From Fibrisoma montanum (GTDB lineage: Bacteria; Bacteroidota; Bacteroidia; Cytophagales; Spirosomataceae): DNA of 64,000 nt. The translations under genes and the position numbers were made by a program. The notes below the pieces were generated by a model that was not told where the DNA came from, did no database searches, and saw only the letters and a program-made list of their open reading frames with translations. Of this stretch, positions 50,223 to 58,945 are shown one piece after another (positions within the stretch are counted from its first letter, which is position 1; each line of letters opens with the position of its first letter). The stretch covers positions 1 to 64,000 of the forward strand of contig NZ_QXED01000001.1 of NCBI RefSeq assembly GCF_003583365.1, in the 5' to 3' direction.

Positions 50223-50504
50223 CTATTTGCTGGTTGTTGATTGTGGCCGTTTGATCCGGTTTCCGTTTTCAGTTTGCCCCTGAATGGGCTGCTTCCCCTT
50301 CTGAGAGTTTTGTTGCATCGGTTGGGCCGGTCGTTGTCCATTGAATTTTTCGGCGGCTGCCTTCTGCTTTTCCTTGTCGCTAACCCGGCCTGCGCTTCCG
50401 TTGTAAGGCGAACTACTCCTTACGCTTTCGCGGGATTGCGCATAAACAGCTGCCGGAGCCATCAGCAACGTAACGATTCCAATCTTGATCCATCTACTTT
50501 GCAT
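50223..50504 (-). CDS. Small secreted Gln/Pro/Ser-rich protein
   Basis: 93 residues from the ATG at 50504; an earlier one at 50531 adds nine residues. A signal peptide ends AVYAQ. The mature part is disordered (RESVRSSSPYNGSAGRVSDKEKQKAAAEKFNGQRPAQPMQQNSQKGKQPIQ). No family is recognised. It precedes the Lys-rich secreted gene with a 2-bp gap, so the two are co-expressed. Role unknown; secretion into the periplasm or outside is likely from the signal peptide. Confidence 0.65.
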   Translation of the reverse strand: MQSRWIKIGIVTLLMAPAAVYAQSRESVRSSSPYNGSAGRVSDKEKQKAAAEKFNGQRPAQPMQQNSQKGKQPIQGQTENGNRIKRPQSTTSK

Positions 50505-50594
50505 AACGCTGACCTGCTTGTTGATAAACATACTACTTAGCTATTAACTCTATAAATCAACAGTAGTTATCTAAACTGAACGACCGGCACCAAT

Positions 50595-50641
50595 TTTCCA
50601 CAAAAAAAGGTCAGCCCTCGGCTGACCTTTTTTTGTGGAAA
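50595..50641. terminator. 22-bp bidirectional terminator
   Basis: TTTCCACAAAAAAAGGTCAGCC (50595-50616 by position) pairs perfectly with 50620-50641, loop CTC, with A7/T7 runs inside the stem. It ends leftward transcription of release factor 3. Confidence 0.88.
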
Positions 50642-50652
50642 TCAATCGCACG

Positions 50653-52242
50653 TTAAACTGCCACTTTGAACTCGGAAGTCTGGTGGAACTGGATATCCGG
50701 ATTGTTCTGCTGATTCATGCGCAGCATCCACTCCGATTCGGCCAGAAACACCGGGTTCTGGTCTTTGTCGTAGCCAATCTGATTGCCTTTCAGTCGGACA
50801 AACTCTGCCAGTTTCTTAGGATCGTCGCTGGTGACCCAGGTCGCCTTCGAATAATTCATTGGTACCCATCGGCATTTTGCTCCGTACTCATGCTCAAGCC
50901 GGTACTGGATGACGTCGAACTGGAGGTCGCCCACCGTGCCGACCACCTTGCGGTTACCCGGCTGAAGCGTAAACAATTGAGCCACCCCCTCGTCCGTCAA
51001 CTGCTCGATACCCTTATCCAGTTGTTTGGATTTCATAGGGTCAAGGTTGATAAGTTCTTTAAAAATCTCCGGAGAAAAGCTCGGGATTCCCTGAAACTGC
51101 AAATCCTCGCCTTCGGTCAACGTATCACCTATCTTAAAGGTACCGGTGTCGTATAATCCAACCACATCGCCGGGAAAGCCTTCTTCCAGTACGCTTTTGC
51201 TATCGGCCATGAAGCTGAATGGGCTCGAGAAGCGAACATTTTTATCAAGGCGGGTATGATGATAGAACTTACCCCGTTCGAATACGCCGGAGCAAATGCG
51301 CAGAAACGCAATGCGGTCGCGGTGGCGGGGATCAAGGTTAGCGTGAATTTTAAAAACAAACCCACTAAACTGCTTTTCTTCCGGTTTCACCTCCCGCTTA
51401 TCGGTCTGCCGGGCAATTGGCTCAGGTGAGTACTGGCAGAATCCATCCAGGAGTTCTTTGACACCGAAATTATTGACGGCCGACCCGAAAAACACCGGGG
51501 CCAGTTTGCCGCTCAGATAAGCGTCCCGATCAAACTGGTCATAAACGCCTTCGATCAGCTCAACATCTTCGCGAAGCTGGGCCGCATCGCGTTCACCTAC
51601 TTTTTCGTCAAGAACGGCTTCTTCGAGCTTAATCGGCAGCACGTCGTCCTCAACCTTGGTCTTATTGGCCTTGAAAAAATATAATTTTTGCTCGATCAGA
51701 CTGTAAACACCTTTAAAGTCTGATCCCATGTTAACGGGCCAGGTTAACGGCCGTACGCGAATATTTAGTTTCTCTTCCAGTTCGTCCAGCAGATCGAACG
51801 GATTTCGTCCCTCCCGGTCGAGTTTATTGATGAAGATGATCACGGGTGTATCACGCATCCGGCACACTTCCATCAACCGTTCGGTTTGTTCCTCAACGCC
51901 TTTTACGCAGTCGATCACGAGAATAACGCTGTCAACAGCCGTCAGGGTCCGGTACGTATCTTCCGCAAAATCTTTGTGACCCGGCGTATCGAGAATGTTG
52001 ATTTTTAAGTTATTGTACTCAAACGTCATCACCGACGTTGCAACCGAAATACCCCGTTGCTTTTCGATTTCCATAAAATCGGACGTCGCCGATTTTTTGA
52101 TCTTATTGGACTTCACAGCCCCGGCAGTCTGTATGGCACCGCCAAAAAGCAGTAATTTCTCCGTTAACGTAGTTTTACCGGCGTCGGGGTGGCTAATGAT
52201 GGCGAACGTCCGACGGCGGGCTGTTTCCTGTGTTATACTCAT
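50653..52242 (-). CDS. prfC: Peptide chain release factor 3
   Basis: 529 residues, the family length. G1 is [15 protein letters not shown] (residues about 17-31), G2 lies in [19 protein letters not shown]3 is DTPGHKDF, and G4 is [10 protein letters not shown]. The C-terminal domain has [43 protein letters not shown]3 is a GTPase that removes RF1/RF2 from the ribosome after peptide release. A -7 box TACCTTTG lies just upstream (52287-52294). The strong terminator below ends the unit. Confidence 0.96.
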   Translation of the reverse strand: MSITQETARRRTFAIISHPDAGKTTLTEKLLLFGGAIQTAGAVKSNKIKKSATSDFMEIEKQRGISVATSVMTFEYNNLKINILDTPGHKDFAEDTYRTLTAVDSVILVIDCVKGVEEQTERLMEVCRMRDTPVIIFINKLDREGRNPFDLLDELEEKLNIRVRPLTWPVNMGSDFKGVYSLIEQKLYFFKANKTKVEDDVLPIKLEEAVLDEKVGERDAAQLREDVELIEGVYDQFDRDAYLSGKLAPVFFGSAVNNFGVKELLDGFCQYSPEPIARQTDKREVKPEEKQFSGFVFKIHANLDPRHRDRIAFLRICSGVFERGKFYHHTRLDKNVRFSSPFSFMADSKSVLEEGFPGDVVGLYDTGTFKIGDTLTEGEDLQFQGIPSFSPEIFKELINLDPMKSKQLDKGIEQLTDEGVAQLFTLQPGNRKVVGTVGDLQFDVIQYRLEHEYGAKCRWVPMNYSKATWVTSDDPKKLAEFVRLKGNQIGYDKDQNPVFLAESEWMLRMNQQNNPDIQFHQTSEFKVAV

Positions 52243-52286
52243 TTTAACTGGTCCTCCAGTTTTGTATTTTTCTTATAAACAACGGA

Positions 52287-52294
52287 CAAAGGTA
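52287..52294 (-). promoter_or_regulatory. -7 box of prfC
   Basis: On the minus strand the bases read TACCTTTG, matching TAnnTTTG, about 45 bp before the start of release factor 3. Confidence 0.6.
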
Positions 52295-52311
52295 CAAAAT
52301 TCCGGTCGCCA

Positions 52312-52689
52312 TTATAGAAACGCCCATAACAACAGCGCCCAGCCGGCAATCATGAATACCCCACCTATCGGGGTGATAGCCCCAAGCCACGTTACGCCGG
52401 TGAAGCACAGGATGTAAAGCGAGCCGGAAAATATCAGCACTCCCCCCAGAAACGAATAACCGGCCCAGTTAAGCAACCGCACAGCCGCCGGATTCGCACT
52501 CAGTAGCTGCATTAGTATGCCAACAGCTAACAGGGCGAGGGCATGGTAAAACTGGTATTTTACGGCTGTTTCGAACGTATCACTTCGTCCTGACGCTTCG
52601 AGCATAGTCCGCAGCGCGTGTGCGCCAAAAGCGCCTAAACCAACGCCCAGCAATCCGAGAACAGCGCCTGCCTGAATGAAAAATTTCAT
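52312..52689 (-). CDS. DUF423 membrane protein
   Basis: 125 residues with four hydrophobic helices. It has the DUF423 blocks GVGLGAFGAHAL, TAVKYQFYHALALLAVG, and SLYILCFTG with a C-terminal GAITPIGGVFMIAGWALL. The family (E. coli YgdD) is a small inner-membrane protein without established function. It is upstream of prfC on the same strand, about 70 bp away, and downstream of the YggS-type gene. Confidence 0.92.
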   Translation of the reverse strand: MKFFIQAGAVLGLLGVGLGAFGAHALRTMLEASGRSDTFETAVKYQFYHALALLAVGILMQLLSANPAAVRLLNWAGYSFLGGVLIFSGSLYILCFTGVTWLGAITPIGGVFMIAGWALLLWAFL

Positions 52690-52781
52690 AGTTGTGACCG
52701 GATGGTTTGTACCGGTGGTTAAAGTTAATTGTCAATGCTGACTGTACTGGTTGATAACGGATGGTCAAAACTGCCGGTCTG

Positions 52782-53438
52782 TCAACGAGCTCCGAAGATG
52801 GCGCTGCCAACCCGCACCATCGTGCTGCCTTCCTCGATCGCAATGGCATAATCACCGCTCATGCCCATCGACAGTTCGCGGAATACGACATTTGGTCGGC
52901 GGATAGCCCCAAGGCGATCATACAACGTCTTCAACTCCCGAAACTCCCGGCGAACCTGCCCGTCGTCATCGGTGTTGGTAGCCAGCCCCATCAGGCCAAC
53001 GATGCGCACGTTTGCCAATTCGTCAAGTTGGGCATCGTTCAGCAGATGCTCCGCTTCATCGGCCAGCAAACCAAACTTGGTTTCTTCCTGAGCAATGTGA
53101 ATCTGAAGCAGGCAATCAATAACACGCTGATTTTTCAGAGCCTGCTTATTAATCTCCTGTAACAGCTTAAGACTATCGACGGATTGGATCAACGCAACAA
53201 AGGGTGCAATGTACTTAACCTTGTTTGTTTGAAGATGCCCAATCAAATGCCATTCTATGTCGGCCGGAAGCAACGGCTGTTTTTCAACCATCTCCTGCAC
53301 TTTGTTTTCGCCGAAGCGCCGGCAACCGGCATCGTACGCTTCCTGCAGCAAGGATACTGGCTTTGTTTTTGTGACGGCAATAAGCTTGGCACGGTCATTG
53401 ATCCTGGCCTTGATACGTTGGATGTTATCGGCAATCAT
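52782..53438 (-). CDS. YggS-type pyridoxal-phosphate homeostasis protein
   Basis: 218 residues, a PLP-binding TIM barrel of the alanine-racemase N-domain type. The PLP Lys is in LIAVTKTKPVSLLQEAY, and the pattern GENKVQEMVEKQPLL, WHLIGHLQTNKVKYI, SVDSLKLLQEIN, and LSMGMSGDYAIAIEEGSTMVRVGSAIFG is typical of PLPBP/YggS. It controls free PLP rather than acting as an enzyme. It is a lone leftward gene upstream of DUF423, about 92 bp away. Confidence 0.95.
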   Translation of the reverse strand: MIADNIQRIKARINDRAKLIAVTKTKPVSLLQEAYDAGCRRFGENKVQEMVEKQPLLPADIEWHLIGHLQTNKVKYIAPFVALIQSVDSLKLLQEINKQALKNQRVIDCLLQIHIAQEETKFGLLADEAEHLLNDAQLDELANVRIVGLMGLATNTDDDGQVRREFRELKTLYDRLGAIRRPNVVFRELSMGMSGDYAIAIEEGSTMVRVGSAIFGAR

Positions 53439-53625
53439 AGAAGTAGATGAGCCCGGCCTGCCTCAGGCCGATTGAAAACAATATGCAAAGATAGGTTTGA
53501 GAAATTAGCAGAAACACGTAGTTTTTCGCCGAAAAGCGGCAAAATGGTTTCGTTAACGCAATAACTGCGCGTTTCTTCATCGTTAGTTAACGACCCTAAC
53601 CACCAATCCGTTTCTTTAAACACTC

Positions 53626-54567
53626 ATGGAAACAAAAACCCAACCGCGTAATAACAGCCGAAGTTATCTCCTGGCTGCGCTGCTGATACTGGCTGCGCTG
53701 AACGTACTGCTCCTGTATTTTTATTACCAGGAGCGTCAGGATAACAAGACGAAGGATGCGGCAATTGCTACTAAAACCGAAGAAGTACTGGCCACCAAAA
53801 CGAAACTGGATTCGATCTCGGCCCAACTCGACGCCAAGATCGCCGAGATTCGACAGCTCGGCGGCAGTGTTGATTCGCTACTGAAAGTCAAAGAGCAACT
53901 CGAAATCGATAAGCGCGAACTGCGTAACGTCAATAATTTCAGTGCTGCCAAATACGATCAGAAAATCCGGTCCTATCAGGCCCTGTTGGCTCAGAAAGAT
54001 CAGGAAATCGTTCGCCTGAAAGAAGAAAACGGAATGCTCGTACAACGGAATGACTCCCTGACGCAGGAGAATACGGTGCTTCGCACGGAACGTCAGAATT
54101 TGAGCGATTCGGTGAATTCGGTCGTAGCTAGGAATCAGGAGTTAAACGAGAAGGTGACGGTGGCTTCGGCACTTCGGGCTGAAAACATCCTGGTCAATGC
54201 CATCAATTCGCGGGGTAAAGAGCGCGACGGCGGGAGTTACAAAGCCCGGCGTGTTGACAAGATTCGCATCTCGTTCCGGCTGGCCCCTAATCCGGTAGCT
54301 CAACAAAACGAAAAAGAAATTTACCTACGTATTCTGGACCCCAGCGGAGCCGTCATTTCCGATATGGCGACGGGGTCCGGCGAGTTCGTACACAACGGAC
54401 AGGGCATGATTTACACAGCAGCCCAGCGCATTAACTTTGATAACAGCCGTCAGCAGGTCGATTTTGTTTACGGCCGCGGGGGGCAACGCTTTAACGAAGG
54501 TCGCCATGCGGTTGAGCTTTATTCAGAAGGGTTCAAGATCGGCGAAGGTGAATTTACGGTAAAATAA
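53626..54567 (+). CDS. Membrane-anchored coiled-coil protein
   Basis: 313 residues. One N-terminal membrane helix (residues about 12-34, LLAALLILAALNVLLLYFYY) is followed by a long coiled coil (about 40-190; LDSISAQLDAKIAEIRQLGGSVDSLLKVKEQLEIDKRELRNV) and a C-terminal beta domain with IYLRILDPSGAVISD and HAVELYSEGFKIGEGEFTV. It resembles proteins near gliding or cell-division genes of Bacteroidetes, but I cannot name it. It precedes the rpsF operon, separated by a terminator. Confidence 0.8.
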   Translation: METKTQPRNNSRSYLLAALLILAALNVLLLYFYYQERQDNKTKDAAIATKTEEVLATKTKLDSISAQLDAKIAEIRQLGGSVDSLLKVKEQLEIDKRELRNVNNFSAAKYDQKIRSYQALLAQKDQEIVRLKEENGMLVQRNDSLTQENTVLRTERQNLSDSVNSVVARNQELNEKVTVASALRAENILVNAINSRGKERDGGSYKARRVDKIRISFRLAPNPVAQQNEKEIYLRILDPSGAVISDMATGSGEFVHNGQGMIYTAAQRINFDNSRQQVDFVYGRGGQRFNEGRHAVELYSEGFKIGEGEFTVK

Positions 54568-54579
54568 GAGAAGGTAGAC

Positions 54580-54660
54580 AAGGTAGAACCAGGGCAGAGA
54601 AAAGGCGTTGCAGCTGTAATTTCCTTTTCTATATTCTCTGGTTCTACCTTTTTTCTTTTT
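54580..54660 (+). terminator. Long hairpin terminator before rpsF
   Basis: AAGGTAGAACCAG (54580-54592) pairs with CTGGTTCTACCTT (54638-54650), with AGAAAAGG/CCTTTTCT inside, then TTTTCTTTTT. It ends the coiled-coil gene's transcript. Confidence 0.8.
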
Positions 54661-54671
54661 ACATTTTTCCT

Positions 54672-54679
54672 TATCTTTG
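54672..54679 (+). promoter_or_regulatory. -7 box of the rpsF operon
   Basis: TATCTTTG, the TAnnTTTG consensus, about 28 bp before the rpsF start. The leader is short (about 22 bases), so there is no room for an S6:S18-binding leader structure. Confidence 0.7.
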
Positions 54680-54706
54680 CGCCCTCATTTTAAACCAATT
54701 ATCATA

Positions 54707-55084
54707 ATGTTCCCAAAGAACTACGAAACGGTGTTCATTTTAACTCCCGTTTTATCTGATGCTCAGATGAAGGACGCCGTTGATAAGTTCCGCAAAGTGC
54801 TGACCGACAATGGGGCGGAACTTATTCACGAAGAAAATATGGGCTTGCGAAAACTGGCCTATACCATTCAGCACAAGAATACGGGTTACTACCAACTCTT
54901 CGAGTTCAAGGCACCGGGTACTATTGTTGAAAAACTCAACACCGAGTACCTGCGCGATGAGCGCATCATTCGTTTCCTGACAACGGCTCTTGACAAGCAC
55001 GCAGTTGATTACAACGAGCGGAAGCGCAATGGCTTAGTGGGTAAGAAGAAACAACAAACCGAAAACGCCGGAGAGGCCAAGTAA
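54707..55084 (+). CDS. rpsF: 30S ribosomal protein bS6
   Basis: 125 residues from the ATG at 54707. It has the S6 pattern [52 protein letters not shown] and [23 protein letters not shown]. bS6 binds bS18 and the platform of the 30S subunit. The C-terminal tail ([13 protein letters not shown]) is longer than the E. coli core. It is followed by rpsR after 2 bp. Confidence 0.97.
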   Translation: MFPKNYETVFILTPVLSDAQMKDAVDKFRKVLTDNGAELIHEENMGLRKLAYTIQHKNTGYYQLFEFKAPGTIVEKLNTEYLRDERIIRFLTTALDKHAVDYNERKRNGLVGKKKQQTENAGEAK

Positions 55085-55086
55085 TC

Positions 55087-55338
55087 ATGAGCTTGCAAAA
55101 CGAATCAGTATCAAAAAACGAGAACCGGAAGAAATATTGCCGTTTCAAGAAGGCCGGTATCAAATACATTGACTACAAAGACGGTCAGTTCCTGCTGCGT
55201 CTGCTGAACGAACAGGGCAAAATCCTGCCGCGTCGTCTGACCGGTACGAGCCTGAAGTATCAGCGGAAAGTGGCTCAGGCTGTTAAGCGGGCACGTCACC
55301 TGGCGATTTTACCTTACGTTGGCGATTCACTCAAATAG
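55087..55338 (+). CDS. rpsR: 30S ribosomal protein bS18
   Basis: 83 residues with the family core [65 protein letters not shown]. Cys21-like position in KYC is present. It starts two bases after rpsF and forms the usual bS6-bS18 pair. An inverted repeat lies between it and rplI. Confidence 0.97.
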   Translation: MSLQNESVSKNENRKKYCRFKKAGIKYIDYKDGQFLLRLLNEQGKILPRRLTGTSLKYQRKVAQAVKRARHLAILPYVGDSLK

Positions 55339-55344
55339 TTTACG

Positions 55345-55408
55345 GTTTTCGGTTTACGGGATTCTGTTCTGACAGTGCTCTGTAAACCACGAACTGTTAA
55401 CCGAAAAC
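55345..55408 (+). promoter_or_regulatory. Inverted repeat between rpsR and rplI
   Basis: GTTTTCGGTT (55345-55354) pairs with AACCGAAAAC (55399-55408), with a 44-base loop. It is just before the rplI start at 55419. It may shape the transcript or hold a regulatory site. Confidence 0.4.
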
Positions 55409-55418
55409 TTGTTTAAAA

Positions 55419-55859
55419 ATGGAAATCATTCTAAAAACTGATATCGCCGGCCTGGGCTATAAAAATGACATCGTATCCGTGAAGCCCGGTTACGGCCGCA
55501 ACTACCTCATTCCGCAGGGATATGCCGTAATGGCTACTGACTCGAATAAGCGTGTAGTTGCCGAAAACATTCGTCAGGCTGCTCACAAGGCCGAAAAAAT
55601 CAAGAACGATGCCCTGGCGCTTGCCGAAGGCATTGGCGATACGTTGCTGACTATCCCTGCGAAAGCCGGTGAAAGCGGTCGTATCTTCGGACGCGTGACC
55701 AACACACAGGTTGCTGACGCGCTGCGTGAGAAAGGGTTCGACATTGACCGCAAAAAGATTACGGTTGAAGACGTGAAAAGCCTCGGCACATACGAAGCAT
55801 CGCTTGACCTCCACAAGGACGTAAAGCACAAAGTGAAATTTGAAGTAGTTGCCGAGTAA
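55419..55859 (+). CDS. rplI: 50S ribosomal protein bL9
   Basis: 146 residues. N-terminal MEIILKTDIAGLGYKNDIVSVKPGYGRNYLIPQGYAVMAT and a long helix lead to the C-terminal domain (GRIFGRVTNTQVADALREKGFDIDRKKITVEDVKSLGTYEASLDLHKDVKHKVKFEVV). This is the standard bL9. Last gene of the operon; a terminator follows. Confidence 0.97.
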   Translation: MEIILKTDIAGLGYKNDIVSVKPGYGRNYLIPQGYAVMATDSNKRVVAENIRQAAHKAEKIKNDALALAEGIGDTLLTIPAKAGESGRIFGRVTNTQVADALREKGFDIDRKKITVEDVKSLGTYEASLDLHKDVKHKVKFEVVAE

Positions 55860-55878
55860 TCAGGCTGCAATTCTGTGT

Positions 55879-55917
55879 AAACCGCCCGGCGCTCGTAGTG
55901 TCGGGCGGTTTCTTTTT
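55879..55917 (+). terminator. Rho-independent terminator after rplI
   Basis: AAACCGCCCG (55879-55888) pairs with CGGGCGGTTT (55902-55911), followed by CTTTTT. Confidence 0.88.
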
Positions 55918-55971
55918 GGTTAGACCCGAAACAGACAGGGACACACTCACCAGCTGGATCCTTCGTGTGGC

Positions 55972-56247
55972 TTACCGCAGCTTGTAGATCAGTAAAACGG
56001 TAACCCGTGTATACCGAATCTGGCCGTTAAAATAGTACGTAAGGCCCGTGGGTACTGTAAATAGGCTGCCAGCAATACGACCAATAGCAGCGTCAAAAAC
56101 TGGCTTATTAACGCCGGTTCTGAGACCGTTGAACAGTACGTACGGAGCCTAAAGCCGGAAGAATACCACGCAGCTGGTACGTTTATTAGCCGCGATACAC
56201 TGTCGGCTGATTAGGTCATAGCCTTTCAAGTTGCGTTGCTGGCTCAT
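55972..56247 (-). pseudogene. Possible broken reading frame (in-frame TAG)
   Basis: Read on the minus strand from the ATG at 56247, 32 codons (starts MSQQRNLKGY) reach an in-frame TAG, and then the same frame continues for 58 codons (including LFNGLRTGVNKPV, AIGRIAGSLF, TYYFNGQIRYTRVT) to a TAA at 55972-55974. The second half reads like ordinary protein with strand-like alternation. I recognise no family. It may be a decayed gene or chance; support is weak. Confidence 0.3.
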
Positions 56248-56369
56248 TTTAACATGCACATTCTTACCGTACTCCAAAGCAGCCTCTTTACCTTAATAAT
56301 CAGCTGGTTATGCAACAAAAAGTTTAGTAATAAACGGACCTATCCGGCTCAGTTTTTTGTTATGTAAGT

Positions 56370-57395
56370 ATGCTATTCCATACTGAATTAATACCCGAAT
56401 CACTACCCGTGCCAATCCGGTTGACAGACCGGATTGTGACTATTGGATCGTGCTTTGCCGACGTAATGGGTCGCCAACTGACCGACCATAAATTGTCCGT
56501 TCTGAACAACCCGTTTGGTACGGTATTCAATCCTGTTTCTATCGCCAAATTATTGACAATGGCCCTGCGCGGCACAAAGCCCGATGAGTCATTGTACATT
56601 GAACGGGACGGCATCTGGTTTCATTACGATTTTCACTCATCGCTCTGGGCACACAGCCAAACCGAGCTGTGTGAGCGCCTGACAGAACGGCTGACGCAAA
56701 CCGCCGACGCCCTGCGCCAGGCCGACTGGTTGCTGCTCACCCTGGGAACGGCTGTAGTGTATCGCCACATTCAGACGGGGCAGGTTGTCGCTAATTGCCA
56801 CAAAACCCCCGGCTCTCAATTCGAAAAGTACCTGTATCAGATCGACCATCTGCGCGACGACCTGGTGAAGGTCTTGAAACTGCTACGTCGGGCTAACCCA
56901 AACCTTCGGATACTGCTGACCGTTAGCCCTGTTCGGCATACGAGCGATACGTTACCACTTAACCAGGCCAGTAAGTCTGTCTTACGGGTCATTGCGCACG
57001 AGTTGACCGTCTGGAATGATTGGGTGCAGTACTTTCCCAGCTACGAAATCATGGTCGATGACCTCCGCGACTACCGTTTCTACGAGGCCGATCTGATCCA
57101 CCCAAATGCACTGGCACAGAACTATATTTTCGAGAAGTTTGCCCAGAGTGCGTTTGATCACGAACTTCGCGGCTTCGTAACCGAGTGGGCTAGTATTCGC
57201 AAAGCCCTGGCTCACCGTCCGCTGTACGGCGATACGCCCGGCCACCGGTCGTTTCTGAACAGTTTATTGAAGCGACTGGACACGCTGCGAGACCTCGTGG
57301 ACGTAGAGGCTGAGCGGTCTGTTGTTCTTGATCAGTTAGTGTTGTCGGTTCCGGCGCAAAAGGGTGAATCACTACAAACCAATTCAGCCGAATAG
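56370..57395 (+). CDS. GSCFA domain protein
   Basis: 341 residues. The signature TIGSCFADVMGRQLTDHKL (with the GSCFA motif at about residues 27-31) opens a SGNH-like fold, and the block LLLTLGTAVVYRH and RILLTVSPVRHTSD, with a late DLIHPN, follow. GSCFA proteins are proposed esterase- or acyltransferase-like SGNH hydrolases of Bacteroidetes and Proteobacteria, with no proven substrate. It precedes the mrp gene by 28 bp. Confidence 0.93.
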   Translation: MLFHTELIPESLPVPIRLTDRIVTIGSCFADVMGRQLTDHKLSVLNNPFGTVFNPVSIAKLLTMALRGTKPDESLYIERDGIWFHYDFHSSLWAHSQTELCERLTERLTQTADALRQADWLLLTLGTAVVYRHIQTGQVVANCHKTPGSQFEKYLYQIDHLRDDLVKVLKLLRRANPNLRILLTVSPVRHTSDTLPLNQASKSVLRVIAHELTVWNDWVQYFPSYEIMVDDLRDYRFYEADLIHPNALAQNYIFEKFAQSAFDHELRGFVTEWASIRKALAHRPLYGDTPGHRSFLNSLLKRLDTLRDLVDVEAERSVVLDQLVLSVPAQKGESLQTNSAE

Positions 57396-57423
57396 CTGTT
57401 GTGAACCAAATTGACCTACCGAA

Positions 57424-58527
57424 ATGTCTGAGTATAAATTAAGTAAGGAATCCGTTCTCCAAGCCCTGAGTCATGTAGAAGAGCCGGATCTGAAGCGCGA
57501 CATTGTATCGCTCAACATGGTGAAAGACATCCAGTTGGGTATCGATCAGGTGCGCTTTACGGTCGTGCTGACTACTCCGGCCTGCCCGCTGAAGGAAGTG
57601 ATTCGGAAACGGTGTGAAGACGCAATCCACAGCCATATTGGAGCCAACATCGAAGTGACTATCGATATGACATCCGACGTGACATCAACGCGCAACAATG
57701 CGCCGGTGCTTCCGGGTGTTAAAAACATCATTGCTGTTTCATCGGGCAAGGGCGGGGTTGGCAAATCGACCGTAACGGCAAATCTGGCAGTAGCTCTGCA
57801 TAAGTCCGGCGCAAAGGTTGGAATCATCGACGCCGACATCTACGGTCCTTCTATCCCTACCATGTTTGGGGCGGAAGACATGCAGCCTATGATCTCGCAG
57901 GTAAATGGCCAGAATCGGCTGCAGCCAATTCAGCAATTCGGTATCAAGTTATTATCGATGGGCTTTCTGGTAGCCCCGGGACAGGCAATTATCTGGCGGG
58001 GCACCATGGCCGGCCGCGCCTTGCAGCAATTCTTCTCCGATGCCGACTGGGGGGAACTGGATTACCTTCTGATTGATATGCCTCCGGGCACGGGCGACAT
58101 TCACCTGACGCTGGTGCAGACCGTACCGGTAACCGGCGCTATCATCGTAACGACGCCCCAGAAAGTAGCGTTGGCCGATGCGACCAAGGGCCTGGCAATG
58201 TTCCGGCAGCCGCAAATCAACGTACCGGTTCTGGGTGTCATTGAGAATATGTCCTATTTCACCCCGGCCGAACTTCCGAACAGTCAGTATTTTATCTTCG
58301 GCAAAGGTGGTGGCAAACAACTGGCCGATATGTTTAGTGTACCGCTGCTCGGGCAGATTCCGCTCGTACAAAGTATTCGGGAAGCCGGTGATGAGGGTCG
58401 CCCGGCCATCAACAGTACGGAACCGCTGGTAAGTGATGCGTTCCGCTCAACGGCCGAAGCCCTGGCACAGCACGTAGCCATCCGGAACGCAACCCTCGAC
58501 CGTACGCAGCGGGTTGAAGTTGCGTAA
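57424..58527 (+). CDS. mrp: Mrp/NBP35-type Fe-S cluster carrier ATPase (CXXC-less)
   Basis: 367 residues. An N-terminal MIP18/DUF59 domain (residues about 5-85; LKRDIVSLNMVKDIQ, TPACPLKEVIRKRC) is followed by a deviant Walker A (SSGKGGVGKSTV, residues about 106-117), then DADIYGPSIPTMFG and LIDMPPGTGDIHLTLVQ. The usual C-terminal CXXC that bridges the dimer is missing: the site reads MSYFTPAELPNSQYFIFG. It probably still carries an Fe-S cluster, perhaps on other ligands. It is followed by the NifU-like gene, the usual partner. Confidence 0.93.
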   Translation: MSEYKLSKESVLQALSHVEEPDLKRDIVSLNMVKDIQLGIDQVRFTVVLTTPACPLKEVIRKRCEDAIHSHIGANIEVTIDMTSDVTSTRNNAPVLPGVKNIIAVSSGKGGVGKSTVTANLAVALHKSGAKVGIIDADIYGPSIPTMFGAEDMQPMISQVNGQNRLQPIQQFGIKLLSMGFLVAPGQAIIWRGTMAGRALQQFFSDADWGELDYLLIDMPPGTGDIHLTLVQTVPVTGAIIVTTPQKVALADATKGLAMFRQPQINVPVLGVIENMSYFTPAELPNSQYFIFGKGGGKQLADMFSVPLLGQIPLVQSIREAGDEGRPAINSTEPLVSDAFRSTAEALAQHVAIRNATLDRTQRVEVA

Positions 58528-58569
58528 GCAGCCGATTAATTGTATATTTACATCAAATCGTAGGGTTCA

Positions 58570-58836
58570 ATGGAGACGGTAACGAACAACGATCAGTTGA
58601 TAACAAGAATAGAGCGTGCTTTGGACAGTATGCGGCCCTATCTGGAAGCGGATGGCGGTAACGTAAAGGTTCTGGAGATTACTGAAAACAAGACAGTTCG
58701 TCTGGAACTGATGGGCTCCTGCGGGTCATGCCCCATGTCTGCCATGACGTTTAAAGGCGGGCTTGAAGAAGCCATCCTGAAAGCGGTGCCCGAAATAGCC
58801 AGGGTTGAAGCGGTAAATATCACCCCGGCGTTTTAA
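58570..58836 (+). CDS. NifU-like Fe-S scaffold domain protein
   Basis: 88 residues, a stand-alone NifU C-terminal domain. ALDSMRPYLEADGGNVKVLEI, the ligand motif CGSCPMS (Cys51 and Cys54), and GGLEEAILKAVPEIARVEAV are all typical. It assembles or delivers Fe-S clusters, and its place 42 bp after mrp supports a common role. A terminator follows. Confidence 0.95.
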   Translation: METVTNNDQLITRIERALDSMRPYLEADGGNVKVLEITENKTVRLELMGSCGSCPMSAMTFKGGLEEAILKAVPEIARVEAVNITPAF

Positions 58837-58880
58837 TCACAGAACAAAGGGACGTAATCATCTACCTGATAAATCTAATG

Positions 58881-58911
58881 AGCCGCCTGTCTCCAAACAG
58901 GCGGCTTTTTC
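58881..58911 (+). terminator. Rho-independent terminator after the NifU-like gene
   Basis: AGCCGCCTGT (58881-58890) pairs with ACAGGCGGCT (58897-58906), loop CTCCAA, followed by TTTTCGTTTC. Confidence 0.9.
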
Positions 58912-58945
58912 GTTTCTTTGCGAATCTCATTATCTCCTCTGTTTC

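Noticed and set aside
50595-50641. TGTGGAAA within the terminator at 50.6 kb as an enhancer site
   Set aside because: It is part of a perfect terminator stem and has no -24/-12 element at a suitable distance.
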